From Haloimpatiens lingqiaonensis (GTDB taxonomy: Bacteria > Bacillota > Clostridia > Clostridiales > Clostridiaceae): a DNA stretch of 64,000 nt. The stretch lies in the NCBI RefSeq assembly GCF_044502415.1, contig NZ_CP172402.1, one strand, 5' to 3'. Position 1 is the first letter of the stretch. Each line of letters starts with the position of its first letter. This document shows, in pieces, positions 9,996 to 17,763 of the stretch. The notes beneath the pieces are model-generated. The model made no database searches and was not told the origin of the DNA. It worked only from the letters and a program-made list of their open reading frames with translations. The translations under genes were made by a program, and so were the position numbers.

Positions 9996-10547
9996 CTATA
10001 AAGACATTAAGTCCTTTTCTTTTTTATCAATTATATTATCTATTTCTTTTATAAATTTGTCAGTTTCCTTTTGAATCTTTTCTTCCAAAGTCTTAGCTTC
10101 ATCTTCTGGTATATCTTTTTTCATTTTCTTAACTTTGTCATTACTATCTCTTCTTAAATTTCTTATAATTATTTTGCTATCTTCGCCCATTTTCTTAACA
10201 GTTTTAACTAATGCCTTTCTAGTTTCTTCTGTTAATTCAGGAACCATTAATCTAATAACAATTCCATCATTTGAAGGATTTATTCCTAAATCTGACATAA
10301 GAATAGCCTTCTCAATATCTTTCATTGTATTTTTATCCCATGGTTGAATTAATAAAACCCTTGGTTCTGGAGCAGATATATTTGCCATTTGATTTAATGG
10401 TGTTGGTGTACCATAATACTCTACACTTATTCTATCTAGCATTGAAGGATTAGCTCTTCCTGCTTTTAAAGTAGCCAAATCCCTTTTAAGTGCCTCAACT
10501 GTCTTATTCATTTTTTCATCTAAATTTTTAATTAACTCATTACCCAT
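9996..10547 (-). CDS. frr: ribosome recycling factor
   Basis: RRF works with EF-G to split post-termination ribosomes. The 183-residue protein has the hallmark blocks KAGRANPSMLDRI, YYGTPTPLNQMA and RILIQPWDK-like VLLIQPWDKNTM, and the C-terminal helix with VRNLRRD-like IIRNLRRDSND. The frame stays open upstream, but the ATG at 10547 is chosen because it has an AAGGAGG site 5-6 bases away and gives the family's normal N terminus MGNELIKNLDEKM. It lies directly after pyrH, as in most Firmicutes. Confidence 0.96.
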   Translation of the reverse strand: MGNELIKNLDEKMNKTVEALKRDLATLKAGRANPSMLDRISVEYYGTPTPLNQMANISAPEPRVLLIQPWDKNTMKDIEKAILMSDLGINPSNDGIVIRLMVPELTEETRKALVKTVKKMGEDSKIIIRNLRRDSNDKVKKMKKDIPEDEAKTLEEKIQKETDKFIKEIDNIIDKKEKDLMSL

Positions 10548-10561
10548 AAAAATCCTCCTTA

Positions 10562-11278
10562 CTATTTTGATATTATTGTACCTATTTTTTCTCCTAAAAC
10601 AACCTTTTTTATGTTTTCTGGACAATCTAATCCAAATACTATTATAGGTATATTGTTGTCCATACATAAAGATGTTGCAGTTGAATCCATAACTTGAAGA
10701 CCCTTATCCAATACATCTATATATTTTAGTTCATCATATTTTTTAGCATCTTCATATTTATGAGGATCTTTATCATAAACACCATCTACTTTTTTTGCTA
10801 ATAATATAGCTTCAGCTTCAATCTCTGCTGCTCTTAAAGCTGCAGTTGTATCTGTTGAAAAATATGGATTCCCTGTGCCAGCTGCAAAAATTACCACTCT
10901 TCCTTTTTCTAAATGTCTCATAGCTCTTCTTCTTATAAAAGGTTCCGCAACCTCTCTCATTTCTATAGCAGTTTGAACTCTTGTGTTTACACCCATGTTT
11001 TCCAAACAATCTTGAAGTGCCAATGCATTTATACAAGTAGCCAACATACCCATATAATCTGCAGTAGTTCTGTCCATTCCTTGACCATTTCTTCCTCTCC
11101 ATATATTGCCGCCACCTACTACAGCACCTACTTGTATGCCTGAATCAACTAATTCTTTTATATCCTTTGAAATTTTATTGGCTATATCAAAATCAATTCC
11201 GTAACCTTTTTCTCCCGCTAAAGCCTCACCTGAAAGTTTTAACATTATTCTTTTATATTTTGCAGCCTTCATATACAT
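10562..11278 (-). CDS. pyrH: UMP kinase
   Basis: PyrH phosphorylates UMP to UDP for pyrimidine nucleotide supply. Motifs of the hexameric amino-acid-kinase fold are present: RIMLKLSGEAL, VVGGGNIWRGR, AAGTGNPYFSTDT and VDGVYDKDP. The ATG at 11278 is preceded by GGAGG at 4 bases; an ATG two codons later (11272) has a 10-base spacing and is equally possible. A further upstream ATG (11296) precedes the ribosome site and is unlikely. The gene sits between tsf and frr. Confidence 0.95.
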   Translation of the reverse strand: MYMKAAKYKRIMLKLSGEALAGEKGYGIDFDIANKISKDIKELVDSGIQVGAVVGGGNIWRGRNGQGMDRTTADYMGMLATCINALALQDCLENMGVNTRVQTAIEMREVAEPFIRRRAMRHLEKGRVVIFAAGTGNPYFSTDTTAALRAAEIEAEAILLAKKVDGVYDKDPHKYEDAKKYDELKYIDVLDKGLQVMDSTATSLCMDNNIPIIVFGLDCPENIKKVVLGEKIGTIISK

Positions 11279-11326
11279 TATACCTCCAATTTTCAAAAAA
11301 ATGTATAACTATCTATTTATTGTTTT

Positions 11327-11353
11327 AAAAAAAGAGAACACGCAGTGTTCTCT
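11327..11353 (-). terminator. intrinsic terminator after tsf
   Basis: A 9-bp perfect stem AGAGAACAC / GTGTTCTCT with a three-base loop is followed on the minus strand by seven T residues. Confidence 0.85.
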
Positions 11354-11371
11354 TCTGTTCTTTAGCTAGCA

Positions 11372-12289
11372 TTATCCCTGCATTTGTTTTTTAACTTCTT
11401 CTGCAAAGTCTTCTTCTTTCTTTTCAATTCCTTCGCCTTTTTCAAATCTAGCAAATTTGTTTATAGATATTGTTGCTCCTACTTCTTTAGATTTTTCAGC
11501 TAATAATTTTTCTATTGTATAATCAGAGTTTTTAACCCATACTTGCTCTACTAAACAGTTTTCTTTATAATATTTATTTATTCTTCCGTTTACCATTTTT
11601 TCAGCTATATTTTCTGGTTTTCCTTCATTCATAGCTTGAACTTTGTATATTTCTTTTTCTTTTTCTAATGTTTCAGTATCTACGCCAGTTCTATCTAAGA
11701 ATAATGGATTTACAGCAGCTATTTGCATAGCTATATCTTTTCCTAATCCAGCTAAAACTGGAGAAGATTTTTCACATGCTAATTCTACAAGAACTCCTAT
11801 TTTCCCGCCACCATGTATGTAGCCTTCAATAGCACCATTTTCAATATTCATTTTAACAAATCTTCTTATAGACATGTTTTCGCCTATTTTAGCTATTAAA
11901 GCAGTAAGTCTTTCTCTAACTGTTACAGTTTCATCATCAACAAATTTTTCTTCTAATAATTCTTCAACAGTGTTTAAATTTGAATTTGCAACTTGCTTTG
12001 CAACAGCATCAACGAAATTAACAAATTCTTCGTTTGCAGCAACAAAGTCTGTTTCACAGTTAACTTCAACCATTGATGCAACTTTAGCATCTTCTGATAT
12101 GTAAGTCTTAACTAATCCTTCTGCAGCTATTCTTCCTGCTTTTTTAGCAGCAGCAGCTAATCCTTTTTCTCTTAATAACTCTATTGCCTTTTCCATATCT
12201 CCGTTTGTTTCAGTTAGAGCCTTCTTACAATCCATCATTCCAGCTCCAGTAGTTTCTCTAAGTTCTTTAACTTGTTTTGCTGATATCAT
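11372..12289 (-). CDS. tsf: translation elongation factor Ts
   Basis: EF-Ts is the nucleotide exchange factor for EF-Tu. The N-terminal UBA-like segment and signature ELRETTGAGMMDCKKAL are present, with NCETDFVAANEEF and YIHGGGKIGVLVEL further on. The length of 305 aa is normal. It is downstream of rpsB with an 85-bp spacer containing a stem-loop, and ends in a good terminator. Confidence 0.97.
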   Translation of the reverse strand: MISAKQVKELRETTGAGMMDCKKALTETNGDMEKAIELLREKGLAAAAKKAGRIAAEGLVKTYISEDAKVASMVEVNCETDFVAANEEFVNFVDAVAKQVANSNLNTVEELLEEKFVDDETVTVRERLTALIAKIGENMSIRRFVKMNIENGAIEGYIHGGGKIGVLVELACEKSSPVLAGLGKDIAMQIAAVNPLFLDRTGVDTETLEKEKEIYKVQAMNEGKPENIAEKMVNGRINKYYKENCLVEQVWVKNSDYTIEKLLAEKSKEVGATISINKFARFEKGEGIEKKEEDFAEEVKKQMQG

Positions 12290-12319
12290 CTTTATTCCTC
12301 CCGTTCATATTTAATTCAA

Positions 12320-12350
12320 AAGGTAAATGAATTCTTCATTCATCTACCTT
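12320..12350 (-). terminator. stem-loop in the rpsB-tsf spacer, possible partial terminator
   Basis: AAGGTAAATGAA pairs with TTCATCTACCTT (12 positions, one mismatch) around a seven-base loop. On the minus strand it is followed by TTTTGAATT. Such a leaky terminator could reduce tsf expression relative to rpsB; this is inference from position. Confidence 0.5.
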
Positions 12351-12374
12351 TATTTTGAAGTTGTATCTTCTATT

Positions 12375-13076
12375 TTATTCAGCTAATTGCTCGCCTTGTC
12401 TTCCTTCGATAACTGCATCAGCCATTTTAGCAACTATTAATCTAACGGCTCTTATTGCATCGTCATTACCAGGTATTACATAATCAACTTCTTCTGGATC
12501 ACAGTTTGTATCAACTATGCCTATAACAGGTATTCCTAATATTTTTGCTTCTAATACAGCATTTTTTTCTTTTCTTGGATCAACAACAAATAATGCTCCT
12601 ATATTAGAAATATTCATTTCCTTTATTCCGCCAAGGTTTTTCTCTAGTTTCTCTTGCTCATGCTTAAGATTAGTAACTTCTTTCTTTGGAAGAACATCGA
12701 AAACTCCTTCTTCTTCCATTTTTCCCAACTCTTCTAATCTACCAATTCTTGTTTTTATTGTTTGGAAGTTAGTAAGCATTCCGCCTAACCATCTATTGTT
12801 TACGAAGTGCATTCCACATCTTACTGCTTCTTCTGCTATAGCTTCTTGAGCTTGTTTTTTTGTACCTACAAATAATACATCTTTTCCTTCTTCTGAAATA
12901 CTTCTAATTACTTCATAAGCTTCGTCTACTTTTTTTACAGTCTTTTGTAGATCGATGATGTATATTCCATTTCTTTCTGTGAATATGTATGGAGCCATTT
13001 TAGGGTTCCATCTTCTTGTTTGGTGTCCAAAGTGAACTCCTGCTTCTAATAATTGTTTCATTGATATTACTGACAT
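12375..13076 (-). CDS. rpsB: 30S ribosomal protein S2
   Basis: This is a small-subunit ribosomal protein, 233 residues. The start MSVISMKQLLEAGVHFGHQT and the later RWLGGMLTNFQTI and FVVDPRKEKNAVLEA segments are typical S2. It is led by an AGGAGG site, a structured leader and a consensus promoter, and is followed by tsf as in almost all bacteria. Confidence 0.98.
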   Translation of the reverse strand: MSVISMKQLLEAGVHFGHQTRRWNPKMAPYIFTERNGIYIIDLQKTVKKVDEAYEVIRSISEEGKDVLFVGTKKQAQEAIAEEAVRCGMHFVNNRWLGGMLTNFQTIKTRIGRLEELGKMEEEGVFDVLPKKEVTNLKHEQEKLEKNLGGIKEMNISNIGALFVVDPRKEKNAVLEAKILGIPVIGIVDTNCDPEEVDYVIPGNDDAIRAVRLIVAKMADAVIEGRQGEQLAE

Positions 13077-13105
13077 TAAAATTACCTCCTGTTTGGTTAA
13101 TCCTC

Positions 13106-13161
13106 CATTATCTTATATTACATAGCACCATACGGCACCGCGCCATGCAAAATGGATAATG
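13106..13161 (-). promoter_or_regulatory. structured rpsB mRNA leader
   Basis: In the minus-strand transcript, CATTATC (13155-13161) can pair with GATAATG (13106-13112), enclosing a GC-rich hairpin (13125-13148) that contrasts strongly with its AT-rich surroundings. It lies between the rpsB promoter and ribosome site. Autogenous control by S2 is known in E. coli, so this is a candidate binding site, by inference. Confidence 0.45.
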
Positions 13162-13181
13162 TGTGTATTTTCTCCTTATGT

Positions 13182-13210
13182 AGTATATCATATGTAAATA
13201 GCGTATTCAA
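13182..13210 (-). promoter_or_regulatory. sigma-A type promoter of rpsB
   Basis: TTGAAT (plus 13205-13210) and TATACT (plus 13182-13187) are separated by 17 bp on the minus strand. The -35 box overlaps one end of a near-perfect AT palindrome (13209-13227). Confidence 0.75.
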
Positions 13211-13227
13211 TATTAAAATTTAATATT
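13209..13227. repeat. AT palindrome overlapping the rpsB -35 box
   Basis: AATATTAAAATTTAATATT reads nearly the same on both strands and touches the rpsB -35 hexamer at 13205-13210. It could be an UP-like element or an operator; no regulator is implied by the sequence. Confidence 0.35.
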
Positions 13228-13284
13228 TTTAAAAAATATACTGAATACAATTTTTTTAATTATTATGAGCCTAATTTTACACAT

Positions 13285-13418
13285 TAGAAAATTACCCCGT
13301 TAGGTGGCAATCATAGTATATAATATTTCTAACTTATTTATTCGCTATATGGAGCGGTGAATAAATTATGCCCTTTTATACTCCAAGATAAACAATTAAG
13401 GGTTTCGGACATTTTCTA
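13285..13418. ncRNA. unassigned structured region between codY and rpsB
   Basis: TTAGAAAAT at the left and ATTTTCTAA at the right (13411) form a 9-bp closing stem. Inside are ACCC/GGGT, GTTAG/CTAAC, GGCA/TGCC, AGTATA/TATACT and TTTATTC/GAATAAA complementary pairs. The plus-strand copy runs straight into the hairpin and T-run at 13425-13450, as an independent small RNA would. It lies upstream of the rpsB promoter, so it is not simply that gene's leader. I could not match it to a riboswitch or sRNA I know. Confidence 0.35.
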
Positions 13419-13450
13419 AAAAAAATGTGGGACATAGCCCACATTTTTTT
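13418..13450. terminator. bidirectional intrinsic terminator after codY
   Basis: ATGTGGG / CCCACAT with a six-base loop is flanked by eight A on the left and seven T on the right. It can end codY on the minus strand and any plus-strand transcript from the structured region beside it. Confidence 0.85.
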
Positions 13451-13461
13451 ACTATTTACTT

Positions 13462-14238
13462 TTATTTTATTTTCTTTAATTCATCTAAAAGCTTCTCATT
13501 TAATATTCTAATATGAGTACCTTTCATTCCTAAAGATCTTGATTCAATAACTCCTGCACTTTCAAATTTTCTTAATGCATTTACTATTACAGATCGTGTT
13601 ATTCCAACCTTGTCTGCTATTTTAGATGCTACAAGTAATCCTTCACTTCCATCTAATTCATTGAATATATGCTCCACAGCTTCTAATTCTGAATAAGATA
13701 AAGTTCCGATGGCTAACTGAACTACTGCCTTTTTCCTTGCTTCTGCTTCTATTTCATCTTGTTTTGATCTTAAAATTTCCATACCAACTATAGTAGCACT
13801 GTACTCTGCAAGTACTAAATCATCATCTGTAAATGATTTATCAAATCTACCTAAAAGTAATGTTCCAAGTCTTTCTCTATTTCCAACTATAGGAACTATT
13901 GTTGTAATTTTATTATCAAGGTCGCAATCTTTTCCATCTTGAAAAGCACATATACCTTTATTTCCTAGATTAGCTTTTGTTTCGCTGAATTCAAGCAGTT
14001 TATTGTTATAGTCCTCTGGAAATCTCTTATCTTTAAGTATCATATCTTTAACTATTTCACATTCAAATCCACTTGAAAAATTATGTCCTAATATTTTACC
14101 TTTTCTACTTATTACATATACATTACAGTCTAAAACTTCACTTAATATTTTACATATATCATCAAATGCAACTGGTTCTGTACCTGTCTTTTGTATTATT
14201 CTATTTATTCTACGTGTTTTCTCTAATAACGCTGCCAT
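13462..14238 (-). CDS. codY: global transcriptional regulator CodY (GTP and branched-chain amino acid sensing)
   Basis: CodY represses stationary-phase, transport and virulence genes while GTP and branched-chain amino acids are plentiful. The 258-residue protein has an N-terminal GAF domain (LLEKTRRINRIIQKTG, then ILDCNVYVIS-like EVLDCNVYVISRKGKILG) and a C-terminal winged helix (ASKIADKVGITRSVIVNALR, KFESAGVIESRSLGMKG). It is downstream of topA with its own promoter and terminator, so it can be transcribed alone. Confidence 0.97.
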   Translation of the reverse strand: MAALLEKTRRINRIIQKTGTEPVAFDDICKILSEVLDCNVYVISRKGKILGHNFSSGFECEIVKDMILKDKRFPEDYNNKLLEFSETKANLGNKGICAFQDGKDCDLDNKITTIVPIVGNRERLGTLLLGRFDKSFTDDDLVLAEYSATIVGMEILRSKQDEIEAEARKKAVVQLAIGTLSYSELEAVEHIFNELDGSEGLLVASKIADKVGITRSVIVNALRKFESAGVIESRSLGMKGTHIRILNEKLLDELKKIK

Positions 14239-14301
14239 TTAAATTAACCTCCTTATAATTTATCTAATCCTATACGGAACTTGAATTCTTTTTAAAGAAT
14301 A

Positions 14302-14340
14302 TTTAGAATTATTTTTTTCTTTTGAAATTTTAGAATTATT
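14302..14340 (-). promoter_or_regulatory. direct repeat in codY leader
   Basis: Two copies of TTTAGAATTATT (plus 14302-14313 and 14329-14340) lie between the codY -10 box and start, with a nearby ATTCTTT/AAAGAAT palindrome. They resemble CodY-type AATTTTC sites only loosely. Confidence 0.3.
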
Positions 14341-14354
14341 ATTTTCACTAATTT

Positions 14355-14383
14355 ATGATAACATATACTTAGTGGCATTTCAA
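14355..14383 (-). promoter_or_regulatory. sigma-A type promoter of codY
   Basis: TTGAAA (plus 14378-14383) and TATCAT (plus 14355-14360) are spaced by 17 bp on the minus strand. The untranslated region that follows contains two copies of AATAATTCTAAA and a small ATTCTTT/AAAGAAT palindrome that could be operator sites. Confidence 0.65.
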
Positions 14384-14431
14384 CATGATTTTTATTAATT
14401 TCGACATTTTTATATAATTATGCTAATTTTT

Positions 14432-16510
14432 TTATTCTTCCTTTGAAGGTTCCTTGTGACCACAAGCGTCATTTGAACACTTATAATATTCACCCTGAGT
14501 TTTATTGAATCTTTTGGTCATATAATTTCCACATTCAGGGCATTTTTTATTTACAGGTTCAAACCAACTTACAAAATCACAATCTGGATAATTGCTGCAT
14601 CCATAAAAGGTTCTACCTTTTTTACTTTTTCTAACAAGTATTTTTCCACCACATTTAGGACACTCTACATCTAATTCTTTAACTATAGGTTTGGTATTTT
14701 TGCAATCTGGGTATCCTGGACACGCTAGAAAATCTCCAAATCTTCCGTGCTTTATAACCATAAACCTCCCGCATTTATCGCATTTTATGTCGGTAACTTT
14801 ATCCTCTATGGTAATTTTAGCTATTTCTTTTTCAGCTATATCGATATCATCCTTTAAAGGTGTAAAAAATTCATCAACTACTTTTTCCCAAGTATCATTT
14901 CCTTCTTCTATGGAATCCAATCTTTTTTCCATATCTGCAGTAAATTCCACGTCTACTATTTGTTTAAAATAGTTGCACATAATATCATTAATTATTATTC
15001 CTAATTCAGTTGTAATTAATGCTTTCTTCTCTCTCTCAATATATTTTCTATCTAATAATGTAGATATTATTGGTGCATAAGTACTTGGTCTTCCTATTCC
15101 ATTTTCCTCTAATATTTTTACAAGAGTTGCTTCAGTAAACCTTGCTGGTGGTTGTGTAAAGTGTTGAACTCCTTCTATATCTTCTGTTTCTAATTTATCA
15201 TTTAGTTTAAATTCTGGCAGTTTTTTTAATGAAGTTTCATCAGAAGAATTGTATACCCTAGTAAAACCATCAAATTTTATTGTAGAACCTGAAGCTTTTA
15301 ATCCATAATCACCATTTTTAATATCTATTGATACTGTATTCATTATACAAATAGCCATTTGACTTGCCAAAAATCTTTCCCATATTAATTTATAAAGTTT
15401 ATATTGATCTCTTTTTAAGCTTTCCTTTATTTCTTCTGGATTCAGTTCCACATAAGTAGGCCTTATAGCTTCATGAGCATCTTGTATGTTTTTATTTCCT
15501 TTATTGTCAACTTTCTTTGAATTTTCGCCTACATACTCTTCACCATAATTACTTTTTATATATTCCTTAGCTGCAACCTTTGCTTCCTCGGAAATTCTTA
15601 CGGAATCAGTTCTCATATAAGTTATTAAACCCACAGTACCATGTGACTTTACATCTATTCCTTCATATAATTGTTGCGCTAATGACATAGTTTTTTTGGT
15701 TGAAAAGTTTAGTTTTTTATAAGCTTCCTGTTGCAATGTACTTGTAGTAAATGGAAGAGGTTGTCTTCTCTTTTTTGTGGATTTTTTAATTTCATTTATT
15801 ATAAAATCCTTATTTTTTAATTCTTTAATTATTTTATTACACTGCTCTTCATCTCTTATTTGAATTTTTTCATTTTTATAAGCATTCAATTGTACATCTA
15901 TTTTTTTATTGTCTTTTGATAATTCACATTCCACTGTCCAATACTCTTCTGGAACAAAACTTTTAATTTCACCTTCTCTATCGCATATAATTTTTAGTGC
16001 AACTGATTGTACTCTTCCTGCACTAAGTCCCCATTTAACTTTTCTCCACAATATTGGACTTATTTCATATCCAACTAATCTATCTAGAATCCTTCTAGCT
16101 TGTTGAGCATTTACTAAATCCATGTCTATCTTTCTTGGTGTTTTTATTGCATTTTTTACGGCATTCTTAGTTATTTCATTGAATTCTATTCTGCATTTTT
16201 TTTCACTATCCAATTTTAATGCATTAGCTAAATGCCATGAAATAGCTTCCCCTTCTCTATCAGGGTCAGTAGCTAAATATATCTTTTCACTTTTTTTTGC
16301 TTCTTTTTTTAATTTATCTAGAAGTTCACCTTTTCCTCTTATGGTTATGTATTTAGGTTCATAATTATTATCTATATCTACTCCCAATTTACTTTTTGGA
16401 AGATCTCTAACATGTCCCATAGATGCTGTTACTTTATAGGTTTTCCCTAAATATTTTCCTATAGTCTTAGCTTTAGCTGGTGACTCTACTATTACTAACT
16501 TCTGTCCCAT
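14432..16510 (-). CDS. topA: DNA topoisomerase I (type IA)
   Basis: TopA relaxes negative supercoils through a 5'-phosphotyrosine intermediate. The Toprim start KLVIVESPAKAKTIGKYLG and LATDPDREGEAISWHLA are at the N terminus, and the active-site Tyr is in GLITYMRTDSVR near residue 297. Three C-terminal zinc ribbons follow (CDKCG...CPGYPDC, CPKCGG...CSNYPDC, CPECG...CSNDAC). The 692-residue length is complete. It follows dprA by 47 bp. Confidence 0.97.
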   Translation of the reverse strand: MGQKLVIVESPAKAKTIGKYLGKTYKVTASMGHVRDLPKSKLGVDIDNNYEPKYITIRGKGELLDKLKKEAKKSEKIYLATDPDREGEAISWHLANALKLDSEKKCRIEFNEITKNAVKNAIKTPRKIDMDLVNAQQARRILDRLVGYEISPILWRKVKWGLSAGRVQSVALKIICDREGEIKSFVPEEYWTVECELSKDNKKIDVQLNAYKNEKIQIRDEEQCNKIIKELKNKDFIINEIKKSTKKRRQPLPFTTSTLQQEAYKKLNFSTKKTMSLAQQLYEGIDVKSHGTVGLITYMRTDSVRISEEAKVAAKEYIKSNYGEEYVGENSKKVDNKGNKNIQDAHEAIRPTYVELNPEEIKESLKRDQYKLYKLIWERFLASQMAICIMNTVSIDIKNGDYGLKASGSTIKFDGFTRVYNSSDETSLKKLPEFKLNDKLETEDIEGVQHFTQPPARFTEATLVKILEENGIGRPSTYAPIISTLLDRKYIEREKKALITTELGIIINDIMCNYFKQIVDVEFTADMEKRLDSIEEGNDTWEKVVDEFFTPLKDDIDIAEKEIAKITIEDKVTDIKCDKCGRFMVIKHGRFGDFLACPGYPDCKNTKPIVKELDVECPKCGGKILVRKSKKGRTFYGCSNYPDCDFVSWFEPVNKKCPECGNYMTKRFNKTQGEYYKCSNDACGHKEPSKEE

Positions 16511-16557
16511 CTTATCCCCTCCAATAGGTAATTTTACTAACTATTATGCTCACGTGT

Positions 16558-17643
16558 CTATATATTATGAATTCTAACGTAATAATTTCCAGATAAACAC
16601 ATTATTTCATTATTAAACTGCATTTCAAATAATACATCATATAATTGACTTATGTCAATATGGCATATTTTTATTATGTCGTCAATATGAATAGGACTAT
16701 CCCCTATTAATTTAGATAATTTAACATGTATTTCATTGGATTTATGTCCCTTATCCATAATTTTTTCCTCTATAAAACCACCTATATAATTTTCTTTCAA
16801 TAAGTTAAATACATCCTGAATATCTACAAAAGGATACGCTCCTTCGCTTATTAATTTATTAGTACCTTTACTTTGCGGAGAAAATATAGACCCTGGAACC
16901 ACAATTACATCCTTTCCCTGTTCCAAAGCACAATTAGCAGTTATAAGTGTTCCACTTTTTTCTCCAGCTTCAACTACAATTAATATTTTACCTAAACCAC
17001 TTATTATTCTGTTTCTTATTGGGAAATTATAATTATATGGTGGCGTTCCAGGCAAAAATTCAGACACTATACATCCCTTATCTATTATAGAATAATAAAT
17101 TTCCTTATTTGTTTTAGGATATATTATATCTATTCCGCAGCCTAAAACTGCACAAGTATATCCTCCAGCTTCAATACAGGCAGCATGTGCATTTGCATCA
17201 ATACCCTTTGCCATTCCACTTATTATACCTATATTATTTTTAGTTAATGCTTCCACTATGTATTTGGTACATTGAATTCCATAAAAGGTACAATTTCTAG
17301 CCCCCACTACTGAAACTGTTTTAATTTTGTTTAAAATCTCTATATCTCCTTTATAAAATAAACTAAAAGGGGCATCTGAATACTTTTTTAAATTAACAGG
17401 ATAGTTTTCATCATTAAATTTTACAACTTTTATATTCTGGTTATTAATATTTTCTAAAGAATGCTCTAATTTATCTTTATTCCACGCATCTTTCAAACTT
17501 CCTTTTATATTATTATTTAAATTCATATCATTTTCTATACAATAATACCATACTTCTTTAGAAGTTTTAAATTTTTTAAGTAATTCTATCTTTATTTTAC
17601 TAGATATATTAACACAACTTAACCATAAATCATATAAATCCAT
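16558..17643 (-). CDS. dprA: DNA-processing protein DprA/Smf
   Basis: DprA binds incoming single-stranded DNA and loads RecA during natural transformation; it is also common in non-competent species. The Rossmann-like DprA core is clear: VSVVGARNCTFYG, SGMAKGIDANAHAACIEAGG, AVLGCGIDIIYPK, FPIRNRIISGL and EAGEKSGTLITA. There is an N-terminal SAM/HhH-like region and a short C-terminal winged-helix region (DSPIHIDDIIKICHIDISQL). The 361-residue protein lies between comM and topA. Confidence 0.95.
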   Translation of the reverse strand: MDLYDLWLSCVNISSKIKIELLKKFKTSKEVWYYCIENDMNLNNNIKGSLKDAWNKDKLEHSLENINNQNIKVVKFNDENYPVNLKKYSDAPFSLFYKGDIEILNKIKTVSVVGARNCTFYGIQCTKYIVEALTKNNIGIISGMAKGIDANAHAACIEAGGYTCAVLGCGIDIIYPKTNKEIYYSIIDKGCIVSEFLPGTPPYNYNFPIRNRIISGLGKILIVVEAGEKSGTLITANCALEQGKDVIVVPGSIFSPQSKGTNKLISEGAYPFVDIQDVFNLLKENYIGGFIEEKIMDKGHKSNEIHVKLSKLIGDSPIHIDDIIKICHIDISQLYDVLFEMQFNNEIMCLSGNYYVRIHNI

Positions 17644-17763
17644 TGGAATCCCTCCTAAAATATTACTAAAAGTTTATATAAAAACTTTAATTTGTTAAAT
17701 TTTTTTTAATTTTTTAGTTTCTATTAATTTTATTATTTAAAACTACTTTATTTCTTATTAGTT

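Noticed and set aside
10548..10667. N-terminal extension of ribosome recycling factor into the pyrH 3' end
   Set aside because: It reads out of frame across pyrH; the ATG at 10547 has the ribosome site and family N terminus.
13285..13418. A known riboswitch (M-box, SAM, preQ1, c-di-GMP or T-box) in the codY-rpsB spacer
   Set aside because: A short GTTAGGTG resembles part of the M-box, but none of the remaining conserved core of any of these classes is present.
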